A stretch of 8,118 nucleotides of DNA from JAJDXO01 sp964620095. Its GTDB lineage: Bacteria; Pseudomonadota; Alphaproteobacteria; Rhodospirillales; UBA2165. A program made the translations under genes and the position numbers. Positions 1 through 5,541 of this stretch are shown in pieces. The stretch is from NCBI GenBank assembly GCA_964620095.1, contig CAZUGT010000356.1:1-8118 (forward strand), in the 5' to 3' direction. Each line of letters opens with the position of its first letter. Position 1 is the stretch's first letter. The notes below the pieces were generated by a model, which had not been told where the DNA came from, made no database searches, and saw only the letters and a list, made by a program, of their open reading frames with translations.

Positions 1-243
1 CTCGGGGGCAGGCCGGGGGGCTTGCGGCTTTGGCGCCTGTGACTGGGGCGCCTGTGATTGGGGCGCCTGTGATTGGGGCGCCTGCGATTGGGGCGGCTGC
101 GTCTGGGAGGGCGGCACCCCGGACGGGGTTTGCAACCCGGGCGGCAATTGCGACAATTCGGTCTGACAGGCGGAGAGCAGAAAGATCAGCGCCCCCGCTC
201 CAACCCAGCCGCGAGTCCTGAATGCCGAAAACCGCAAATTCAT
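1..243 (-). CDS. Lipoprotein, probable LpoA-like penicillin-binding protein activator (N-terminal part only)
   Basis: Reading the minus strand from ATG at 243 gives 81 open codons running off the left edge. The N-terminus is a textbook lipoprotein signal: basic residues (MNLRFSAFRTRGW), a hydrophobic core and the lipobox LLSAC with Cys26 as the lipidated residue. A Pro/Gln/Ala-rich linker follows, containing four PQSQA repeats, as is typical between a lipid anchor and a periplasmic domain. The functional domain lies outside the window. The LpoA identity is inferred from position: in many proteobacteria a periplasmic-binding-fold PBP activator is divergent from rsmI and beside yraN. GGGAGG lies directly against the ATG with no spacer, so TTG at 237 (six bases from GGAGG) may be the true start. 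Lipoprotein status is well supported; the family is tentative. Confidence 0.72.
   Translation of the reverse strand, partial: MNLRFSAFRTRGWVGAGALIFLLSACQTELSQLPPGLQTPSGVPPSQTQPPQSQAPQSQAPQSQAPQSQAPKPQAPRPAPE
34..93. repeat. 15-bp tandem repeat, four copies, inside the lipoprotein linker
   Basis: Four consecutive 15-base units begin at 34, 49, 64 and 79. Units 2 and 3 are identical (cgcctgtgattgggg); units 1 and 4 each differ by one base. A degenerate fifth unit follows at 94-108. Read on the minus strand they encode repeats of Pro-Gln-Ser-Gln-Ala in frame, so copy-number change by slippage would lengthen or shorten the linker without a frameshift. Confidence 0.9.
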
Positions 244-1172
244 CCTCCCATGGGCCCGATACCGGGCCGGGCGATGGGCCCGAAACCGGGCCGGACAGGG
301 CCGAGCCTAGCGGGGGCCTCAAGGGAAGTAAACCGGCCGGCGGGCCCCTGCCGGGCGGGCTTTACCTGGTCGCCACGCCCATCGGCAACCTCCGCGACGT
401 TTCGCTCCGGGCGCTCGATGTGCTGGCCGCCGCGGACCTCGTCGCCTGCGAGGACACGCGGATGACCGGCAAGCTGCTGAGCCTGCTCGGCATCGAGGCC
501 GATCTCGCGTCCTATCACGACCACAATGCGGACCGCGCCCTGCCGGGCCTGGTTCGCCGCATGGAGGCGGGCGCCGCCGTCGCGCTGGTCAGCGACGCGG
601 GGACGCCGTCGATTTCCGATCCCGGCTACCGGCTGGTCCGCGCCTGCATCGAGGCGGACATTCCGGTGACCGCCGTGCCGGGGCCCACCGCCGGGATCAT
701 CGGGCTGATCCTGTCCGGCCTGCCGACCGACAAGTTTCTGTTCGCCGGCTTCCCGCCCCCGAAACCGGCGGCGCGGCGGAAGGAGTTCCAGAGCTTGGCG
801 GCGGCGCCGGCGACCCTGATCTTCCAGGAATCCGCCAGGCGCCTGGCGGCCAGCCTCGCCGACATGGCGGCAACGCTCGGCGACCGGGAGGCCGCGGTCG
901 CCCGGGAACTGACCAAGCTCCATGAAGAGGTGAGGCGCGGGACGCTTCGGGAACTGGCGGATCATTACCGGACCGAGGGCCCGCCCAAGGGCGAGGTGGT
1001 CGTCGTCGCCGGGCCGCCGTCGGGAGAGACGTTCAGCGACGAGGCGGTGGACCGGATGCTCCGCGACCATCTGCAAACCCTGCGGGTTCGCGATGCGGCG
1101 GCCGAGGTGGCGGAACTCACTGGCCTTTCGCGCAAACGGCTCTATGCCCGGGCCCTCGAGCTGAAGGGCTAG
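222..1172 (+). CDS. rsmI: 16S rRNA (cytidine(1402)-2'-O)-methyltransferase RsmI
   Basis: RsmI transfers a methyl group from S-adenosylmethionine to the 2'-O of C1402 in the decoding centre of 16S rRNA. The 316-residue product has the tetrapyrrole-methylase fold and the family landmarks in order: ATPIGNL at 51-57, EDTR at 77-80, SDAGTPSISDPG at 124-135, AVPGPTA at 151-157, a Gly-Phe-Pro-Pro stretch near 176-179, RELTKLHEE at 228-236 and GEVVVVAGPP at 257-266. The first ~45 residues are a Gly/Pro-rich extension without family motifs, which makes the protein longer than the ~286-residue E. coli enzyme. No ATG, GTG or TTG occurs in frame between 222 and the conserved core, so 222 is the only ordinary start although its ribosome site is weak. 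The start lies 22 bases inside the divergent lipoprotein gene. yraN follows after one base, suggesting one transcript. Confidence 0.96.
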   Translation: MPKTANSSSHGPDTGPGDGPETGPDRAEPSGGLKGSKPAGGPLPGGLYLVATPIGNLRDVSLRALDVLAAADLVACEDTRMTGKLLSLLGIEADLASYHDHNADRALPGLVRRMEAGAAVALVSDAGTPSISDPGYRLVRACIEADIPVTAVPGPTAGIIGLILSGLPTDKFLFAGFPPPKPAARRKEFQSLAAAPATLIFQESARRLAASLADMAATLGDREAAVARELTKLHEEVRRGTLRELADHYRTEGPPKGEVVVVAGPPSGETFSDEAVDRMLRDHLQTLRVRDAAAEVAELTGLSRKRLYARALELKG

Positions 1173-1173
1173 A

Positions 1174-1548
1174 ATGGCCGGGGAGCGGGACCGCCGGAGG
1201 GCCTGGGCGTTCGGCCTCGCCGCCGAGACCGCCGCCGCCATATTGCTGCGCCTCAAGGGCTACCGCATCGTCGAGCGGCGCCACCGCAACCCCCGGGGCG
1301 AGATCGACCTGATCGCCAAGCGGGGCAAGACCCTGGTGTTCGCCGAGGTCAAGGCGCGGGCCGAAGAGGAAACCGCCGTCGCCGCCGTCACGCCGCACCA
1401 GCGCCGCCGCATCGAAGGAGCGGCGGAGGGATTCCTGGCCCGGCGGAACGTGCCGCCCGACGCTCGGGTCCGGTTCGATTTGATCGCCGTCTCCCCCTGG
1501 CGCCTGCCGCGGCATATCCCGGACGCCTGGCGGCCGGAATCGGACTAA
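1174..1548 (+). CDS. yraN: YraN family (UPF0102) endonuclease-fold protein
   Basis: The 124-residue product matches the small UPF0102/YraN family, which is widespread in bacteria and has a predicted PD-(D/E)xK nuclease fold; its biological substrate is not established. The family core is visible: a helical start around AAETAAAILLRLKGY (16-30), then RGEIDLIAK (41-49), with Asp45 as likely catalytic acidic residue, and VFAEVKAR (55-62), with Glu58 and Lys60 forming the ExK motif. A basic segment, TPHQRRRI (73-80), follows as usual. Length is normal. The start codon lies one base after the rsmI stop, with a GAAGGG-like ribosome site inside the end of rsmI, which indicates translational coupling. 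The neighbourhood rsmI-yraN-dolP is conserved in proteobacteria, but here the following gene is separated by an insertion of about 1 kb. Confidence 0.94.
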   Translation: MAGERDRRRAWAFGLAAETAAAILLRLKGYRIVERRHRNPRGEIDLIAKRGKTLVFAEVKARAEEETAVAAVTPHQRRRIEGAAEGFLARRNVPPDARVRFDLIAVSPWRLPRHIPDAWRPESD

Positions 1549-1594
1549 ATCCGGTTCCGTATGGTTCTATCTGGCGCCTTCTGCTAGTCAGGCA

Positions 1595-1610
1595 AACGGT
1601 TCGAACCGTT
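1595..1610. repeat. 16-bp perfect palindrome downstream of yraN
   Basis: AACGGTTC is followed immediately by its reverse complement GAACCGTT, 46 bases after the yraN stop. There is no T-run on either strand, so it is not an ordinary terminator. The lack of a loop suggests a dimeric protein-binding site more than an RNA hairpin. Its centre resembles a tRNA T-arm, but no tRNA can be built around it. Function unknown. Confidence 0.6.
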
Positions 1611-1665
1611 AACAAAATCTTGCGTGAATAGACTAATCCATTGAAACCAGACTCTTTTTAACTCT

Positions 1666-1693
1666 TTGGTTTTTTAGGGAAAAATTGTATAAT
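1666..1693 (+). promoter_or_regulatory. Sigma70-type promoter candidate
   Basis: A perfect TATAAT lies at 1688-1693, with TTGGTT at 1666-1671 and a 16-base spacer. The surrounding stretch is AT-rich and lies between yraN and the convergent DUF3800 gene. No plausible plus-strand gene starts downstream, and a strong terminator lies about 40-70 bases beyond the predicted start near 1700, so the product would be a short untranslated RNA. Confidence 0.5.
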
Positions 1694-1699
1694 GCAGAT

Positions 1700-1772
1700 G
1701 AATCTGAACTCCAGCTCAACTGGTTAGTAGGATTCCTCCGGGAGAGGCCTAGCGGCCTCTCCTTTCTATTTT
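1700..1772 (+). ncRNA. Candidate small RNA between a promoter and an intrinsic terminator
   Basis: About 73 bases lie between the predicted start of the upstream promoter and the end of a T-rich terminator tail. Visible elements are a short hairpin (CCAG 1711-1714 with CTGG 1720-1723, loop of five), a single-stranded-looking stretch containing CCTCC at 1735-1739, which could pair with Shine-Dalgarno sequences, and the terminator hairpin. I do not recognise an Rfam family. The alternative is that this is only the far 3' end of the rsmI-yraN transcript. Confidence 0.4.
1741..1772 (+). terminator. Rho-independent terminator
   Basis: GGAGAGGCC (1741-1749) pairs perfectly with GGCCTCTCC (1754-1762) around a four-base TAGC loop, followed by TTTCTATTTT. 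The T-run is on the plus-strand side only, so it ends rightward transcripts (the putative sRNA and/or rsmI-yraN) just before the 3' end of the convergent DUF3800 gene. Confidence 0.85.
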
Positions 1773-1775
1773 GCC

Positions 1776-2603
1776 CTAGAGTTCCACTATCCCGTACCGG
1801 TTTTGACGGGACGCCACAGTGCAGTGAATCGGTGCCAAACGACCGTAGTAGTCCCTTGCGCCCTTTGTTCGAACGTAATCTGAAGGGGCATACAGCTGGT
1901 AGGCCGAAAATGCCACAGCATCCACCGCCTGAATAAAGTACGACTCATGCGATCTCCGCATAATTGGGTCTTCCACGAGGTGTTGGACGGGTAGCTGCCG
2001 ATAGCCGCCACCATATTGCGCCCGATTGTGAGGCACAGGGTTATAGACCCTCATTCTTCGAAACACGTCTCGCAGGCTAGCTTCATCAGTCTCATCACAA
2101 ACAATCAATCCGCGTTCGTTTGGATTCCGGGGTTGCGGGAAATTTGAGTTAGACATCGTATTTTCAAATCTCTGAATTAACGCCTCCCACGCCTTTTCGA
2201 ATGGGTCGTACCCTAGTCCTTTGCCGTTCTTGTCAATTCGGACGGTAATGATGTTTAAGAAAGTCATCGCGGCCAATTCGTCAAGAAGATGTCGGACAAT
2301 GGTTAGCCGATCATTTCTTTGTATTCGCACCAGTGGACCGGGCCGCGAAAGCATTTGCCCAGCATGAATTTCTTCGCGCATCAGCAAACCGAAAGTTGCT
2401 CTCATCCGTTTTCGAAAGTCTACCAGTTGGTCCAAGGTCTGTTGCCAGCGCAACTCATGGACGACCAGTCCACTCAACACAAAATATCGCGTGGGCGAGT
2501 CTTGGAGGCCTGAGTCACCACTCTCATCTACGTACATGAGGTACATGAACGCTATAATTGCGAATGAGAAGCATTTTTGCAATTTCCCTCCCTCACCTGC
2601 CAT
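1776..2603 (-). CDS. DUF3800 domain-containing protein
   Basis: The 275-residue product carries the hallmarks of DUF3800 (PF12686), a family of unknown function with suspected nuclease (RNase H-like) fold, often found on mobile or accessory DNA. Visible landmarks are YVDESGD at 24-30, EEIHAG at 77-82, IVCDETDE at 167-174 and QAVDAVAFSAYQ at 225-236, corresponding to the family's DES and QxxD motifs. No signal peptide or clear membrane segment is present. ATG at 2603 is chosen because AGGGGAG lies five bases upstream. The family homology begins only at MYLMYVDES, so ATG at 2546 is the alternative start, although it lacks a ribosome site. The gene is opposite to, and less GC-rich than, the neighbouring housekeeping genes and separates yraN from the dolP-like gene, consistent with horizontal acquisition. 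Its function cannot be stated. Confidence 0.87.
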   Translation of the reverse strand: MAGEGGKLQKCFSFAIIAFMYLMYVDESGDSGLQDSPTRYFVLSGLVVHELRWQQTLDQLVDFRKRMRATFGLLMREEIHAGQMLSRPGPLVRIQRNDRLTIVRHLLDELAAMTFLNIITVRIDKNGKGLGYDPFEKAWEALIQRFENTMSNSNFPQPRNPNERGLIVCDETDEASLRDVFRRMRVYNPVPHNRAQYGGGYRQLPVQHLVEDPIMRRSHESYFIQAVDAVAFSAYQLYAPSDYVRTKGARDYYGRLAPIHCTVASRQNRYGIVEL

Positions 2604-2652
2604 TTTTTCTCCCCTAATCCGGCCACAATTCACCGCGCTTGGCGGCCTCCCG

Positions 2653-2671
2653 CTAACAGGTCGTTAACCAT
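2653..2671. promoter_or_regulatory. Possible CtrA-binding site upstream of the dolP-like gene
   Basis: CTAA, seven bases (CAGGTCG), then TTAACCAT. This matches the alphaproteobacterial CtrA consensus TTAA-N7-TTAAC at eight of nine positions and contains the TTAACCAT half-site form. It lies about 50-65 bases before the start of the BON-domain gene. This is a motif match only; binding is not shown. Confidence 0.4.
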
Positions 2672-2717
2672 CGGCGGATAGTTTTCCCCTGACCGCATCC
2701 CGGACGAGGGCCCGACC

Positions 2718-3350
2718 ATGCCAGCCAGGCCGAACCGCCGTGTTTTCCTATTCCCCATGTTCCCGATGGCGCTTGCCGTCGCCGCCCTGCTGGGTCTCGG
2801 CGCCTGCGCGCCCATCGGGCTGGCGGTGGGCGCCGGCGCCGGGGTCGGCGTTGCCGCCGCCCAGGAGCGGGGCGTCGCCGGGCGGACCTCAGATTTCAGG
2901 ATCGAAACGCGGATCTTCGAGAAATTCTTCAATAACGACGTGGCGCTTCAGACCGTTTTGGGGGTCGAGGTCTATGAGGGCCGGGTGCTGCTGACCGGCG
3001 CCACCGACGACGTCCGGCTCGCCGACAGGGCGGTGAAGCTCGCCTGGCGGGTGGACGGCGTCAGGGACGTCATCAACGAGATTCAGCTCCGCAAGTCGGG
3101 CGCCAAGGATTTCATCCGCGACACCTGGATCACCGGGCAGCTGCGCTCCAGGATCACCTTCGACAAGGAGGTCCTGGCGATCAACTACGCCATCGAAACG
3201 GTCAACGGCCGGGTGTACATCATCGGCATCGCCCAGCACCCGGCGGAACTCCGCCGGGTCATGGCTCACGCCGGCAATATTCGCTACGTCCGGGACGTGA
3301 TTTCCCACGTCCGGGTCAAGGAAGCGGCAATCCAAAGCGCCGGCGGCTAG
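2718..3350 (+). CDS. BON-domain lipoprotein, DolP/YraP-like
   Basis: The 210-residue product has a lipoprotein signal: a basic start, a hydrophobic core (FPMALAVAALLG) and the lipobox GLGAC with Cys30. A Gly/Ala-rich stretch follows (31-50), then two BON domains at about 60-125 and 133-203. Each BON domain shows the family pattern of a strand with central Gly (VYEGRVLLTG at 85-94; VNGRVYIIGIA at 162-172) and an end helix with Val-Arg-Asp-Val (RVDGVRDVINEI at 111-122; IRYVRDVISHV at 188-198). The architecture and the yraN neighbourhood match E. coli DolP (YraP), an outer-membrane lipoprotein that binds anionic phospholipids, maintains envelope integrity and supports BAM function. Attachment to the outer membrane is therefore expected, since Ala31 after the Cys is not the Asp retention signal. 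ATG 2718 precedes a complete signal peptide; its ribosome site (GAGGG) is modest. A CtrA-like box lies upstream. Confidence 0.88.
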   Translation: MPARPNRRVFLFPMFPMALAVAALLGLGACAPIGLAVGAGAGVGVAAAQERGVAGRTSDFRIETRIFEKFFNNDVALQTVLGVEVYEGRVLLTGATDDVRLADRAVKLAWRVDGVRDVINEIQLRKSGAKDFIRDTWITGQLRSRITFDKEVLAINYAIETVNGRVYIIGIAQHPAELRRVMAHAGNIRYVRDVISHVRVKEAAIQSAGG

Positions 3351-3481
3351 AGCCGATCTAGCCCCCACTTGACCATCCGCCGCCCGGCGGCTATGTCCGC
3401 CGGATATGTCCTGTTGGCCGGCCGCCCGCGCCGGCGGCCGGAACGGGCAATTGGGCGGATATACAGGGACAAGGCCGGCTC
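3351..3481. other. Intergenic region with strong GC-rich hairpin between the dolP-like gene and gshB
   Basis: The 131-base gap contains a perfect nine-base-pair stem, CCGGCCGCC (3418-3426) with GGCGGCCGG (3433-3441), and a six-base loop. No T-run follows, so it is not a standard terminator. It could attenuate transcription into gshB, stabilise mRNA or act through Rho. The gshB ribosome site AAGG lies seven bases before its ATG. No convincing promoter was seen. Confidence 0.5.
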
Positions 3482-4435
3482 ATGTCGCTCCTGGTCGCCA
3501 TTCAGATGGACCCCATCGACGGCATCGATATCGATGCCGACAGCACGTTCGTCATGGCGATGGAGGCGCAGGCGCGGGGCTACCGGGTCTATCACTACCT
3601 GACCCAGGACCTGGCCTTCGATCACGGGCGGGTGCTGGCCCATGCCCGGCCTCTCGAACTGCGCCGCCGGCACGGGGACCATTTCACCCTGGGCGACGCC
3701 GAATGGATCGATTTGGCGCTGGCCGACGTGGTCCTGATGCGCCAGGACCCGCCCTTCGACATGGCGTACATCACCGCCACCCACCTGCTGGAGCACATCC
3801 ACCCCAGGACCCTGGTGGTCAACGACCCGGTGCAGGTCCGGAACGCGCCGGAGAAACTGTTCGTCACCCACTTCCCGGAACTGATGCCGCCGACCCTGAT
3901 CACCTCCAACCGGGACAAGATCGCCGCCTTCCGCGACGAGCACCGGGACCTGATCGTCAAGCCCCTGTTCGGCAACGGCGGGGCGGGGGTGTTCCACCTC
4001 CCGCCGGGGGACGAGAACCTCAACGCGCTGATGGAAATGTTCACCGAGCTCTACCGGGAGCCGGTGATCATCCAGGCCTACCTGCCCGAGGTCCGCGAGG
4101 GCGACAAGCGGATCATCCTGGTCGACGGCGAGGCGGTGGGCGCCATCAACCGGGTCCCGGCCGATGGCGAGGCGCGCTCCAACATGCATGTGGGCGGCAC
4201 GCCGCTGAAGTCGGAATTGACCGTGCGGGAGAAGGAGATCTGCCACGCCATCGGCCCCGCATTGAAGGAGCGGGGCATGATCTTCGTCGGCATCGACGTC
4301 ATCGGCGACTACATGACCGAGATCAACGTCACCTCGCCGACCGGCATCCAGGAGATCAACCGCTTCGACGGCATCAAGATCGAGGCGATGATCTGGGACG
4401 CCATCGAGAGCCGGCTGGATATCGTCGAGGAATAA
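3482..4435 (+). CDS. gshB: Glutathione synthetase
   Basis: GshB joins gamma-glutamylcysteine and glycine with ATP to make glutathione, the second and last step of the pathway, in the cytoplasm. The 317-residue length is normal for the bacterial enzyme. Visible signatures are an N-terminal Rossmann-like start (MSLLVAIQMDPI), MRQDPPFDMAYI (86-97) and LVVNDP (111-116). In the ATP-grasp domain are IVKPLFGNGGAGVF (158-171), LPEVREGDKRIILVDGEAVGAINRVP (201-226, nucleotide and metal binding), NMHVGG (234-239) and VGIDVIGDYMTEINVTSPTGIQEI (269-292), where Glu280 and Asn282 are the expected Mg-ATP ligands. All key residues are present. The ATG is preceded by AAGG at seven bases and gives the standard start. 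Its stop codon directly abuts that of the convergent kinase gene, so no separate terminator space exists. Confidence 0.97.
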   Translation: MSLLVAIQMDPIDGIDIDADSTFVMAMEAQARGYRVYHYLTQDLAFDHGRVLAHARPLELRRRHGDHFTLGDAEWIDLALADVVLMRQDPPFDMAYITATHLLEHIHPRTLVVNDPVQVRNAPEKLFVTHFPELMPPTLITSNRDKIAAFRDEHRDLIVKPLFGNGGAGVFHLPPGDENLNALMEMFTELYREPVIIQAYLPEVREGDKRIILVDGEAVGAINRVPADGEARSNMHVGGTPLKSELTVREKEICHAIGPALKERGMIFVGIDVIGDYMTEINVTSPTGIQEINRFDGIKIEAMIWDAIESRLDIVEE

Positions 4436-4441
4436 TTATTC
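4430..4441. repeat. 12-bp palindrome formed by abutting convergent stop codons
   Basis: GAATAATTATTC is a perfect palindrome centred on the junction between the gshB stop (TAA 4433-4435) and the stop of the minus-strand kinase gene (4438-4436). There are zero intergenic bases, so each transcript must end inside the other gene. Confidence 0.7.
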
Positions 4442-5410
4442 TCCCAACACCTCCGCGCCGAGGTTTCGGACACACCATTCGACCCATTTCGTCCGCCGGT
4501 CCAAGTGAATCGGCTCGTCGCGCCCGAGTTCGCGATCAAGCGCGAGAAACGCCGACAATGCGTGGTAGATCGCCGTCCGTTCGGCGGAAGGCCGGTTTCC
4601 CGTGACTTCCGCGTACGACGCTTCGGCGTGCCGGCGAAATTCCCCGCCGAAGGAGTAGAGGTAGCGCAAATCGCAATGCCAATCGTCTATGGCGGCTTCG
4701 TCGAAATCGAACAATCCGTTGAGCCGGCCCGTCTTCTCGTCGACGGCGAAGTTGCCTCCCCAGGGATCGCCATGGGTGAACGAGAGAAATCCGTGGCCTG
4801 CAGGGAACTCTTTCAGCCTGGCCGCGGCGGCGAGAAGAAATTCCCGCTGCCCATGGCCGACGAGCCCATCGGACAGGCGCGCCACAATACCGTCGATCTC
4901 CGAAAATTCGCTTCGCGCCAGGACCCCGAGCGCACGCGCCTCCTCGACGTCGATCGCCCGATGGAGTTCGCCGTAGGCCCGGCCGACATCTTCCGCCAAC
5001 TCCCGGGACAAAAGGGGATTGTCCATGCCGCGGTCCGGATCCAGTTCGGTGACCTGAACGCCCGGCACCATGCTTCTGACCTGTATGTCTCCCCGGTCGG
5101 ACGCGAGCAGGATCCCCGGGACTTGAAACGACATCCGGCCCCGAAGGGTTTCCAGGACGCGGCCCTCGATCTCCAGTTTCCGCCGGGAGCGTTCGTTGGG
5201 CGCGGCGAATACCGCGCACCCGCCGCGCCACACCCCCACCCAGCGCCAGGCCCGCCATTCGAGCGCAAAATCGGCGGGCAGGGTACGGGCGCCGGCCGCG
5301 TCCGCCAGGGCGTCGCGGGCGCGCGCCGCCAAATCGGCACTCAACGCCGGCCGCCCTTCAGCGGGCATCATTCCAACAGGGATCGGTCCGCCCTCCCGCC
5401 AAATCCTCAT
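4436..5410 (-). CDS. Aminoglycoside phosphotransferase (APH) family kinase-like protein
   Basis: The protein has the APH/choline-kinase-type fold (PF01636). With the chosen start it is 324 residues. The catalytic loop FTHGDPWGGNF is at 211-221 (HGD 213-215, metal-binding Asn220), followed by LFDFDEAAIDDWHCDL at 233-248, which supplies the DFD metal-binding motif and the typical conserved Asp-Leu end. The N-lobe shows a Glu-containing helix (KLEIEGRVLETL, 78-89), but the strand before it (CAVFAAPNE) lacks an obvious ATP-binding lysine. Family members phosphorylate small molecules such as homoserine, choline, fructosamines or antibiotics; nothing here identifies the substrate, so antibiotic resistance should not be assumed. 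ATG 5410 (AGGA three bases upstream) is preferred; GTG 5470 and ATG 5371 are alternatives. It is a single minus-strand gene set between gshB and yifB, with divergent promoter space shared with yifB. Confidence 0.82.
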   Translation of the reverse strand: MRIWREGGPIPVGMMPAEGRPALSADLAARARDALADAAGARTLPADFALEWRAWRWVGVWRGGCAVFAAPNERSRRKLEIEGRVLETLRGRMSFQVPGILLASDRGDIQVRSMVPGVQVTELDPDRGMDNPLLSRELAEDVGRAYGELHRAIDVEEARALGVLARSEFSEIDGIVARLSDGLVGHGQREFLLAAAARLKEFPAGHGFLSFTHGDPWGGNFAVDEKTGRLNGLFDFDEAAIDDWHCDLRYLYSFGGEFRRHAEASYAEVTGNRPSAERTAIYHALSAFLALDRELGRDEPIHLDRRTKWVEWCVRNLGAEVLGE

Positions 5411-5499
5411 CCATCCTGCCAAGTTCGCCGGATTTGACCGGCGCGGCAACTGCCCGAGAACTATTTGCACATATGTTCTGGTAATGTTCTATTTCCCTC

Positions 5500-5505
5500 A
5501 TTATA
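5500..5505 (-). promoter_or_regulatory. Possible -10 element for the APH-family gene
   Basis: TATAAT reads on the minus strand in the 131-base divergent region between the kinase gene and yifB, which is markedly AT-richer than its surroundings. No good -35 is seen at the usual spacing. On the plus strand TATAGT at 5502-5507 overlaps it and could serve yifB, so the two genes may have face-to-face or overlapping promoters. Confidence 0.35.
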
Positions 5506-5541
5506 GTCATCGGCGGGAAGAACAGGCAGGTCACTAAAGCC

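Noticed and set aside
34..108. CRISPR-like short repeats
   Set aside because: The units are contiguous with no spacers and encode an in-frame Pro/Gln linker, so this is a coding tandem repeat.
240..1256. Long minus-strand open frame opposite rsmI
   Set aside because: Arg/Gly/Pro-rich shadow typical of high-GC antisense frames; rsmI has clear family motifs throughout.
1590..1615. tRNA remnant suggested by GGTTCGAACC
   Set aside because: No acceptor, D or anticodon arm can be paired around it; it is explained by the palindrome.
1685..1936. Short plus-strand open frame beginning beside the TATAAT
   Set aside because: It crosses the intrinsic terminator and the 3' end of the DUF3800 gene, has no ribosome site and resembles no family.
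1607..2668. Direct repeat CGTTAAC at 1607-1613 and 2662-2668 as a target duplication around the DUF3800 segment
   Set aside because: Only seven bases match, flanking sequences differ, and the second copy is part of the CtrA-like box; chance is likely.
3406..4605. Long plus-strand open frame overlapping gshB
   Set aside because: Low-complexity Arg/Pro/Gly/His composition with no recognisable domain; it is a frame-shifted shadow of gshB.
4436..5410. Antibiotic-resistance gene
   Set aside because: The APH fold covers many metabolic kinases, and nothing in the sequence points to an aminoglycoside substrate.
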